DNA of 11,431 bases. Source: Chloroflexota bacterium. Its GTDB lineage: Bacteria > Chloroflexota > Anaerolineae > Caldilineales > Caldilineaceae. Position 1 is the stretch's first letter. Each line of letters opens with the position of its first letter. Of this stretch, positions 1-6,447 are shown piece after piece. Under the pieces are notes generated by a model. The model saw only the letters and a list, made by a program, of their open reading frames with translations. It was not told the origin of the DNA and searched no databases. Both the position numbers and the translations under genes were made by a program. Location of the stretch: positions 1-11,431 of the forward strand of contig QEUY01000050.1 of NCBI GenBank assembly GCA_003577365.1, read 5' to 3'.

Positions 1-316
1 TTTCGCAGAGCACATGCTTACCCGCCTGCAGGGCGAGAATGCTCCATTCGCCGTGCAGGCTGTTGGGCAGCGGGTTATAGATGGCGTCGACCTCGGGGTC
101 GGCGATCAGCGCGGCATAGTCGAGATGGACACGGGCGATGCCATGGCGCTGGGCGAAAGCGCGGGCGCGCGCCGGGTCACGGGCGGCGACCGCCGCGACC
201 TGCGCGCCCGGCACGCGGCGCGCAGGGTGGATGAGTGCGTTGGGCGCAATGCGCGCCGCACCCAAGATGCCAAAACGCAGCGGCGTGGAGGCCGAACGGC
301 CAGCCGGTACGGTCAT
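1..316 (-). CDS. Gfo/Idh/MocA-family oxidoreductase, N-terminal part (3' end cut by window edge)
   Basis: This is the first 105 residues of an NAD(P)-dependent dehydrogenase of the Gfo/Idh/MocA family; the rest lies beyond the left edge. Read on the minus strand from ATG at 316, a Rossmann start appears at about residues 14-24 (LRFGILGAARI, the GxxG turn that binds the dinucleotide). It is followed by a VAAVAARDP strand-turn at about 40-48, the DPEVDAIYNPLPNSLHG segment at about 73-89, and AGKHVLCE at 98-105. The last is the beginning of the family's EKP motif, whose Lys would be just outside the window. The start lies 12 bases after the stop of the preceding paralogue, which suggests co-transcription, although no Shine-Dalgarno sequence is evident before the ATG. 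Members oxidise or reduce sugars, inositols and related alcohols; the substrate cannot be told from this fragment. Confidence 0.85.
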   Translation of the reverse strand, partial: MTVPAGRSASTPLRFGILGAARIAPNALIHPARRVPGAQVAAVAARDPARARAFAQRHGIARVHLDYAALIADPEVDAIYNPLPNSLHGEWSILALQAGKHVLCE

Positions 317-328
317 CGGCGCACGCGC

Positions 329-1423
329 TCAGCCGTCCAGCACGCCGGGCATCAGGCCCAAGGGCAGGGGCGCGGGCCGGTCACAGCGGCTGGTGAGCGT
401 TACATGGCGGTCTTCGGCAGAGGCCACATGGATGGCTTCCATGATCTCGAGGACATGAAAGGCGAGGTCACCGCTGGCGCGGTGGGCGCGCCCGCTGCGC
501 AGGGCATAGGCCATGTCGGCCACGCCCAGCCCGCGGCTGTTGGCCGTGTAGTGGAAGGGGATGGGGATCTCCTGCCATTCGCTGCTGCCGGCACGGCGCA
601 GGCGTACCGGCCCGCCAAAGGTGTTGGGGTCGGGTACGCTCAGCGTGCCGTGCGTGCCGTAAATCTCGATGCGCGGCAGTTCGGCGGCCCAGACGTCAAA
701 GGTGGTGATGATGGTGGCAATGGGGCCGGAGGCAAAGTCGAGCAGGCCGACGACATGGGTCGGGACTTCGACGTCGATGGTCTGGCCGTATTTGGGCTGG
801 CTGGTGATGATGCGCTGCGGGAAGGTGATGCGGGTGGCCCCGGTGACGCGGCGCACCGGCCCCAGCAGGGCCACGAGCGCGGTCAGGTAGTAAGGCCCCA
901 TGTCGAACATAGGGCCGCCCCCCTGTTGGTAGTAGAACTCTGGGCTGGGATGCCAGCTTTCGTGGCCGTGGGACATCATAAAGGCGGTGGCCGCCACCGG
1001 CTCGCCGATCCAGCCGTCGTCGATCAGCTTGCGACAGGTCTGGAGACCGCCCCCCAGGAAAGTGTCGGGGGCGCAGCCGGCGCGCACCTGGCGGGCGCGG
1101 GCGGCGTCGAGCAGGGCGCAGCCATCGGCGGTGTTGAGGGCCAGGGGTTTTTCGCTGTAGACCGATTTGCCATGGGCGATGGCGGCTTGAGCGACGGCGG
1201 CGTGCGCTGCCGGAATGGTCAGGTTGACGACGATCTCGATCGCCGGGTCGGCGAGGAGTTCGTCTACTTCCAGAGCGCGGATGTTAAATTCGGCGGCCTT
1301 AGCCTCGGAGCGGCTGCGTTCTAGGTCGGCGCAGGCCGTGATCTCGAGGATAGGGAAGGTCTGAGGCGATTTGAGATAGATCGTGCTGATGTTGCCGCAG
1401 CCGATAATGCCGACTTTGGTCAT
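329..1423 (-). CDS. Gfo/Idh/MocA-family NAD(P)-dependent oxidoreductase
   Basis: This 364-residue protein has the normal length for the family. An N-terminal Rossmann domain (about 1-120) carries GIIGCGNIS at 5-13 and an EKP motif at 91-93, whose Lys92 is normally catalytic. The C-terminal alpha/beta domain contains GGGPMFDMGPYY at 168-179, the family's substrate-site helix. The usual DxGxH pattern reads Asp174-x-Gly176-x-Tyr178 here, so Tyr replaces the common His; my recollection is that a recognised subgroup has this form. The later segment RIEIYGTHGTLSVPDP (251-266) is the typical strand pair of the dimer sheet. The start ATG at 1423 is supported by GAGG five bases upstream. An 86-base gap separates it from the ATPase gene before it, so it may have its own promoter; a second family member follows 12 bases after its stop. 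Its likely role is cytosolic oxidation of a sugar or polyol, substrate unknown. Confidence 0.92.
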   Translation of the reverse strand: MTKVGIIGCGNISTIYLKSPQTFPILEITACADLERSRSEAKAAEFNIRALEVDELLADPAIEIVVNLTIPAAHAAVAQAAIAHGKSVYSEKPLALNTADGCALLDAARARQVRAGCAPDTFLGGGLQTCRKLIDDGWIGEPVAATAFMMSHGHESWHPSPEFYYQQGGGPMFDMGPYYLTALVALLGPVRRVTGATRITFPQRIITSQPKYGQTIDVEVPTHVVGLLDFASGPIATIITTFDVWAAELPRIEIYGTHGTLSVPDPNTFGGPVRLRRAGSSEWQEIPIPFHYTANSRGLGVADMAYALRSGRAHRASGDLAFHVLEIMEAIHVASAEDRHVTLTSRCDRPAPLPLGLMPGVLDG

Positions 1424-1509
1424 GGTTGCCTCATTTCGGCGACGTTGCTGTGATGAAGGATGGGTAGATGAGAATACACCACTACGATAGGCTACTACCT
1501 GGCAATATG

Positions 1510-2367
1510 CTACTGCTTGGCGGCTTCGGCGGGTTCGACATCCAGTTCGGCGTTGAACTCGGCAGCCGTCACGATGTTGCCGTCGCGCAGGTGCAGCACC
1601 TGGTCGACATATTCGTCGACCAGGCTGTCGTGGGTCGCCATCAACATGGTGACGTTTTGCTCGCGCACGATGGTCTGAAAGAGCTTGAGCATTTCGCGGC
1701 CGGTCTTGCTGTCCAACTCGCCGGTCGGCTCGTCGGCCAAGATCAGGCGGGGGTGATTGGCGAGGGCGCGGGCCACGGCGACGCGCTGCTGCTGGCCGCC
1801 CGACATCTCATAGGGCCGGTGGTCGGCCCACTTGCCGATGCCGACCATCTCCAGACATTCCATGGTGCGTTTGTGACGATCTGCCGGGCGCATGCCGATC
1901 ATGCGCAGCATCAGCTCGACATTTTCATAGGCCGACAGGGCCGGCAGCAGACCGAGCGACTGGAAGATAAAACCCACCTGGTGACGCCGCCACTTGGTGA
2001 GTTTGCTTTCGTTCCAGTTGGCGATCTCCTCGCCAAAGACGCGGATATGCCCCTTGGTGGGTTTATCCAGCCCGCCCAAGCAGTTGAGCAGGGTTGTCTT
2101 GCCGCTGCCGGAGCGCCCTTTGAGCGCCAGATATTCGCCCTGGCCGATGGAGAGGTTGACGCCGCGCAGCGCCGGGATCTCCAGGTCACCGAGGCGGTAG
2201 ATACGCCACAGGTCCTCGGTCTCGACGATCGGGGCGGAGGTCACGCGGGCCGCGCCCGCGACCGGAGTGGGGGATGCGCCGGAGGCCGCGCCATGCGTGT
2301 TGGCGTTATGGCCGTTGGCCGCGCCTGCGCCGTTGCCGGTGGCTGTGTTGCCGTTACGAAAAGTCAA
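1510..2367 (-). CDS. ABC transporter ATP-binding protein (LolD/MacB-type), TTG start
   Basis: This 285-residue nucleotide-binding subunit couples ATP hydrolysis to an FtsX-type permease on the cytosolic face of the membrane. Walker A is GRSGSGKTT (84-92), the Q-loop glutamine is Gln136, the signature is MSGGQQQR (188-195), Walker B is LILADEP with catalytic Glu213, the D-loop is ELDS (217-220) and the switch histidine is His246; all look intact. The TGELDS and KLTKWRRHQVGFIFQ patterns place it with the LolD/MacB/FtsE type. The start is TTG, chosen because AAGGAG lies seven bases before it and no ATG precedes the domain. Residues 1-45 form a tail rich in Gly, Ala, Asn and Thr that the family does not need. 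The gene is last in the transporter unit, 78 bases after the second ATPase, and probably pairs with it on the large permease. Confidence 0.93.
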   Translation of the reverse strand: MTFRNGNTATGNGAGAANGHNANTHGAASGASPTPVAGAARVTSAPIVETEDLWRIYRLGDLEIPALRGVNLSIGQGEYLALKGRSGSGKTTLLNCLGGLDKPTKGHIRVFGEEIANWNESKLTKWRRHQVGFIFQSLGLLPALSAYENVELMLRMIGMRPADRHKRTMECLEMVGIGKWADHRPYEMSGGQQQRVAVARALANHPRLILADEPTGELDSKTGREMLKLFQTIVREQNVTMLMATHDSLVDEYVDQVLHLRDGNIVTAAEFNAELDVEPAEAAKQ

Positions 2368-2374
2368 CTCTCTT

Positions 2375-2380
2375 CTCCTT
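2375..2380 (-). promoter_or_regulatory. Ribosome binding site deciding a TTG start
   Basis: The minus strand reads AAGGAG here, followed by a seven-base spacer and TTG at 2367-2365. This near-consensus Shine-Dalgarno sequence is the reason for starting the ATPase at TTG and for including its low-complexity N-terminal tail. Confidence 0.75.
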
Positions 2381-2445
2381 CGTTCTCCGGCGGCGTGGGC
2401 CGCGCTGGTGCGGCATGGGGTGCTGCTTTCTGGGATGCAGCTTTC

Positions 2446-3477
2446 CTAGTCAGAGTTCTTGCGCCCGAAGCGTCCAAAGAAGCCCTTTTTCCCTTGGCGT
2501 TTGGTTGTGAGCGCGCCGGTATGCTCCAAGCGGGGCATGATTTTGCCGCTGCCGTCGTCTTCGACCTTGACTTGCTCGGTGCGGACGTTTTCGGTCGGGC
2601 GGATCAGGATGCCCGCGTCGGTGATCTCCAGTTGGGCGCGCCCCTTGATGTTGAACTGCTCCAGATATTCCTGGGGAACATGGATGCGGCCGGCGCGGTC
2701 GAGCACGACCAGTTCGGCGTAATGTTCCTGCGCTTCGTCGTGATGGTCGCTGACGGGCATGCCGTTGGCGCCGGGGAGCGCCTGGCGAATGGTTTCGCTG
2801 GCTAACATGCCGTCGCGAATGGCGACGACGCGGTCGACATGGCGGGCGATGCCAGGGTCATGGCTGACGATCAAGGTGGTGATGCCCAGGTCGCGCGTGA
2901 GTGTCTGAAAGGTGCGGTAGATGGTCTTGGCGGTGGCCGAGTCCACTTCGCCGGTCGGCTCGTCGGCCAGGAGCAGCGTGGGGCTGTTGGCCAACGCCAC
3001 GGCGATGGCGACACGCTGCTGTTCACCGCCGGAGAGTTCGGGCAGGTGGTGGTATTTGCGCTGCGACAGGCCGACGATGTCGAGCAGCTCTTCGGCGCGG
3101 TGGTGTTTGGTTTTGCCGGTGATGCCGTTGAGCGTCATGGGCAGCATGACGTTGCGGATGGCGTTGAGATAGGGCACCAGGTTGCGGGTGCTCTGCTGCC
3201 AGACAAAGCCGACCTTTTCGCGGCGATACTTGTTGAGCTGGCGGTCGGGCATCTTGAGCAGGTCATGGCCGTCGACGCGCACACGGCCTGCGGTGGGCCG
3301 GTCCAGCCCGCCCAGGATGTTCATCAGCGTCGATTTGCCGCTGCCGCTTGAGCCGATGATCCCCACCAACTCGCCTTTTTCGACGGTGAAATGCAGCCCT
3401 TGCAGCGCCACCATTTCGAGGCCCGCGACTTGAAAGATTTTGACCAGACCTTCGCAGAGAATAAAGGGTTCGGACAT
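2446..3477 (-). CDS. ABC transporter ATP-binding protein with C-terminal AbrB-like extension
   Basis: This 343-residue protein is about 100 residues longer than a bare LolD/MacB ATPase. The first 230 residues are a complete nucleotide-binding domain: Walker A GSSGSGKST (42-50), Q-loop Gln94/95, signature LSGGEQQR (148-155), Walker B LLLADEP with Glu173, D-loop EVDS and switch His206. After a hydrophilic linker (about 230-254), residues 256-294 read LVVLDRAGRIHVP followed by EYLEQFNIKGRAQLEI and GILIRP. This matches the swapped-hairpin pattern of AbrB/SpoVT/MazE domains (D-x-x-GR-x-x-x-P-x-E, then LEI and a closing strand). A basic tail ends the protein (KRQGKKGFFGRFGRK). The start at 3477 has GGAGG eight bases upstream; the reading frame stays open for 94 further codons upstream, but these overlap the permease gene and look non-coding. 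The start lies 14 bases after the permease stop. The role of the extra domain, in dimerisation, membrane or nucleic-acid contact, is unknown. Confidence 0.93.
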   Translation of the reverse strand: MSEPFILCEGLVKIFQVAGLEMVALQGLHFTVEKGELVGIIGSSGSGKSTLMNILGGLDRPTAGRVRVDGHDLLKMPDRQLNKYRREKVGFVWQQSTRNLVPYLNAIRNVMLPMTLNGITGKTKHHRAEELLDIVGLSQRKYHHLPELSGGEQQRVAIAVALANSPTLLLADEPTGEVDSATAKTIYRTFQTLTRDLGITTLIVSHDPGIARHVDRVVAIRDGMLASETIRQALPGANGMPVSDHHDEAQEHYAELVVLDRAGRIHVPQEYLEQFNIKGRAQLEITDAGILIRPTENVRTEQVKVEDDGSGKIMPRLEHTGALTTKRQGKKGFFGRFGRKNSD

Positions 3478-3485
3478 GGACAGAG

Positions 3486-3490
3486 CCTCC
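3486..3490 (-). promoter_or_regulatory. Ribosome binding site for the AbrB-extended ATPase
   Basis: GGAGG on the minus strand lies eight bases before ATG 3477 and starts one base after the permease TAA stop (3494-3492). It fixes the ATPase start at the MSEPF residues rather than at the in-frame ATG at 3759, and it suggests coupled translation of permease and ATPase. Confidence 0.75.
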
Positions 3491-3491
3491 G

Positions 3492-6440
3492 TTAGAGCGT
3501 CTCGCCAAGCTTGATGGCCTGGAAAATCTTCATGCGCAGCAGCAGCGCGGCCAGCACGGCCAGCGCCACCACGAAGAGCATGCCGAAGAGCAGATAGATG
3601 CGGAATATGGCGGGCCAGGCGATCTCGACCAAGAAGGGTGGGGTCATGGCCTGCGGCGTATTGCCCACCTGCAGGTAGGGGATATAGATGTCGCTCACCA
3701 GCGCCCCCAGGACTGTGCCTGTGCCCAGGCCGAGCAGGATCACAAAGGCCAACTCCCACGCCAGGAAGGTGGTCATCTGCGCCGGCGACAGCCCAATGGC
3801 ACGCAGGGTGCCAAGTTCGATAAAGCGCCGCCGGAACGAAAAGAGCGCGTAGAGAAAGAAGCCCAGGACGGTCAAGAGCGCGGCGGCCAAAAAGCCCACC
3901 GAAAGAACGCCGAACAGCCCTTGGCGTTCGGGCTTGATCTGTTCGGCGGCGATACGCTCGCGGGCGGAGCGGTGGTCCAACACGGTGATGTCATAAGCGC
4001 GCAGGTCGGAGGTCACCTGTTTGAGGTCGGCGTTCGGCGTCGTCTTGACAAGCACGTTGTAGGGAACCTCGCCCCCGGCCATCTCGAAGAAATAGTCGAG
4101 GTTGCCCACCATCAGGGGGGCCGCTTCTTCTTCGTTCGGATACCACATGGGGAAATACTCGAACTCGCCGACGACCAGCATGGTCATATTCGCCTGTTGT
4201 CCATAGCTGGAGATGCGCGCTTGGATGGCGTCGCCCACGCGGATGGCGTTCTGGCGCATAAAGTCGCCGGGGAGCAGGACGCCTTCAGGCGCAACCGCCA
4301 GCGCGTTCATCAACGACCCCAGGCTGGCCGGGGCAAAGTCATAGCGCCAGTAGGCCACTTTGGGGAACTCGACGCGGTCGACGCCGATGAAGCGGGCCTT
4401 GGTCCAGTTGCCTTGCGCTTGGATGCTGGCGCTGAAATCGCCGATGCGGGTGGCGGCGAGGATCTCAGGTACGTTGAGATGTTCGGAGACGGGCACGAAG
4501 ACCCAGCGGTCTTGAGCGATGACGGATGTATTCCCACCGCTCGCCCCCGTGGCCGAGGGTGAAGCCGCCTGCTCTGCGCCGCTGCTTGCCGCTCCCTCGG
4601 TCCCTGCCGGTGCGCCGGTGGTGGCGGTCGTCTGGCCCAACTCGATCAACTGGGCGTCGGCGCCGAGTTGATAGTAGGTCTGGTCATAGAGATGCGCGTC
4701 CAGTGTCTGCGCCAGCGAGGCCGTGAAGGTGGAGAGGCTGAGCGTCAAGATGATGAGCACCAGCGGCGCAGTGTAGAAGGCCGGGTCGCGCGCCAGATAG
4801 CGCGTGGCGAGCAGAAAGCCGACGCTGGGCGTGCGCGCCGCGACCCAGGCGATGGCGGCCATGATCCAAGGCAGCAGGCGCAGCATAAAGAGGGTGAGCG
4901 CCAGCGCACCCAGGGCCGGGACCAGGAAGAGCAGCGGGTTGTCGAACGGCCCGCCGCTGCCGGTCGTGCCGGGCATGGCGACGCTGCCCTGCTGCGAAAG
5001 CAGATAGGTTCCATAGGCAGCCGGGATCAAGAGCAGGACGTCGAGCCAGGCACGCTGCCACCAAGGGGGGCGAATGGTGCGCGCTTGTTCGCGTTTGTAG
5101 GTCACAATCGTGTGGCGCGAGGCCCCGAAGGAGGGGAAGACCTGCGCCACCATGGTCACGACGATGGCGGCCAAGCCAAAGCGCAGCGTGGTTAAGGTCA
5201 TGCCCACGCGCAGGTTGGAGTCCACCGTGAAGTTGAGAAAGCTCTTGGTCGCGCCGATGGTTTGGGCGATCTGTTGGCTGAAGGGCATGCCCGCGGCCAG
5301 GGCGACCAGCCCCAGCAGCAGCGCCTCCAGCGCGGCAATCCCCAAGACCTGCAGGACGGTCGCGCCACGGCTGCGCAGCACCGCGATCTCGTTGCGCTGG
5401 CGGTTGACCGAGAGGCCGACGACCAAGCCGATGAAGGCCAGCATCAAGCCGATGATGGGGATGCTGAAGGCGTAGAGCAGGATGTTGAGAACCTGCGACG
5501 AGCGGCGGTAGTTGACCAGCGCATCCTGCGGAGAGACCTCGAGGCGGGTGTTGGGCAGCAGCGAGGCGGCCTGTTGTTGGACGGTGCTGATGCGCGAGAT
5601 CAGCCAGCGCACGTCGTCCGAACTGACGTCGGAGCCGTCATGGACGAGATACCAGAGGGCCTGGGCGACCTCGTCGTTGAGTGCGGGCACTAGACGCAGC
5701 CGAAAGCTCTCTTCTGGGATAAAGAACTGGTTTTCGAAGACAGTCTGCCGGTAGAACCAGTAGGGATCGCTGGGGTCGGTGGCCCGCCAGATGCCGGAGA
5801 CCACCACCGGCACTTGGACTGTGCGCGAGGACCCTTCTTTTTCCGTGCGGCGGAAGGTGACAAACTGCTCGCCCACTTGGAGGCCGAACTCGTCGGCCAT
5901 GGCGATGTTGACCAGAATTTCCATGGGCACATCGGGGGCGGAGTCGGCCACGGCGGGCAGGTTGCCTTCGACCAGCGTGATCTTGTCGGCGAAATCGCTG
6001 GCGGTGGCAAAGTTCACCCAGGCCAGCGGGTCTTTGACGTCGGCATAGGCGACGTCGGACGTGGGGAAGAGACGGAAATTGTCGGTGCGGAAGTAGCGCA
6101 CCTTGAGTTGGGCGGGCAGCCCCAGCAGCTCGGGCGCTTGCTCCCACAGATAGCTGTCGACTTGTTCGATATCACCCCATTCGAGCAGGCCATAGAGCGA
6201 GCCGACATAGCGGAACATGAAGGCGAAGGGCGGGCGCGAGATTTCGCCTTCTTGGGTGGGCTTGGTCAATTCTTTTTGCAGGATCTGGTAGTAGATCGCA
6301 TCGCTGTAGAGCGGGATGCTCATGACGATGGCAACCGAGGCCACCAGCCCCAGCGCCGTGGCGAGCGCCAGCCCGCGCTGCGAGAGCAGCCGGCGCGCGG
6401 CGACGGCAAAGATGGCCAGGGAGCGTAGAATGAAGCGCAT
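3492..6440 (-). CDS. Two-FtsX-domain ABC transporter permease (MacB/YbbP-like), 982 aa
   Basis: This integral membrane subunit probably has about ten transmembrane segments. By eye, hydrophobic stretches fall near residues 24-44, 319-345, 363-385, 418-438, 464-483, 502-535, 557-578, 841-868, 892-918 and 944-969. A large extracytoplasmic domain of the MacB core type lies between the first two (about 46-318), and a second at about 580-838. Each half ends with the FtsX signature helix: NRQRNEIAVLRSRGA (346-360) and RRFIELGTLRAIG (870-883). The protein is therefore a pseudo-dimer like YbbP rather than a single MacB or LolC unit. Such systems use ATP hydrolysis for mechanotransmission, extrusion or lipid/lipoprotein handling; the substrate is not evident. 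The second outer domain contains a Gly/Ala/Ser/Thr-rich insertion (about 604-639). The start ATG is preceded by AGGTGA three bases away, overlapping the adaptor's TAG stop, so the genes are probably translationally coupled. Confidence 0.93.
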   Translation of the reverse strand: MRFILRSLAIFAVAARRLLSQRGLALATALGLVASVAIVMSIPLYSDAIYYQILQKELTKPTQEGEISRPPFAFMFRYVGSLYGLLEWGDIEQVDSYLWEQAPELLGLPAQLKVRYFRTDNFRLFPTSDVAYADVKDPLAWVNFATASDFADKITLVEGNLPAVADSAPDVPMEILVNIAMADEFGLQVGEQFVTFRRTEKEGSSRTVQVPVVVSGIWRATDPSDPYWFYRQTVFENQFFIPEESFRLRLVPALNDEVAQALWYLVHDGSDVSSDDVRWLISRISTVQQQAASLLPNTRLEVSPQDALVNYRRSSQVLNILLYAFSIPIIGLMLAFIGLVVGLSVNRQRNEIAVLRSRGATVLQVLGIAALEALLLGLVALAAGMPFSQQIAQTIGATKSFLNFTVDSNLRVGMTLTTLRFGLAAIVVTMVAQVFPSFGASRHTIVTYKREQARTIRPPWWQRAWLDVLLLIPAAYGTYLLSQQGSVAMPGTTGSGGPFDNPLLFLVPALGALALTLFMLRLLPWIMAAIAWVAARTPSVGFLLATRYLARDPAFYTAPLVLIILTLSLSTFTASLAQTLDAHLYDQTYYQLGADAQLIELGQTTATTGAPAGTEGAASSGAEQAASPSATGASGGNTSVIAQDRWVFVPVSEHLNVPEILAATRIGDFSASIQAQGNWTKARFIGVDRVEFPKVAYWRYDFAPASLGSLMNALAVAPEGVLLPGDFMRQNAIRVGDAIQARISSYGQQANMTMLVVGEFEYFPMWYPNEEEAAPLMVGNLDYFFEMAGGEVPYNVLVKTTPNADLKQVTSDLRAYDITVLDHRSARERIAAEQIKPERQGLFGVLSVGFLAAALLTVLGFFLYALFSFRRRFIELGTLRAIGLSPAQMTTFLAWELAFVILLGLGTGTVLGALVSDIYIPYLQVGNTPQAMTPPFLVEIAWPAIFRIYLLFGMLFVVALAVLAALLLRMKIFQAIKLGETL

Positions 6441-6447
6441 GGATCAC

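Noticed and set aside
14..1324. A 436-codon plus-strand open frame opposite the Gfo/Idh/MocA genes
   Set aside because: It is antisense to two well-supported dehydrogenase genes, has low-complexity Gly/Ala/Asp/Arg composition and no motif.
1424..1509. Promoter for the Gfo/Idh/MocA pair in the 86-base gap
   Set aside because: A TTGCCA and a TATTCT can be found on the minus strand, but they are 23 bases apart, too far for a normal -35/-10 pair, so no promoter is claimed.
2368..2445. Terminator or small gene between the two ATPase genes
   Set aside because: Only short weak inverted repeats (GCTGC/GCAGC, GCCGC/GCGGC) without a T-run are present, and no open frame of note; the gap ends in the ribosome binding site of the next gene.
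1468..2805. A 445-codon plus-strand open frame opposite the two ATPase genes
   Set aside because: It overlaps both ATPases antisense, including their Walker and signature regions, and shows no domain of its own.
3478..3759. A 94-residue N-terminal extension of the AbrB-extended ATPase from the ATG at 3759
   Set aside because: The extension overlaps the end of the permease gene, is rich in Arg/Gly/His/Pro like a shadow frame, and the GGAGG site places the start at 3477.
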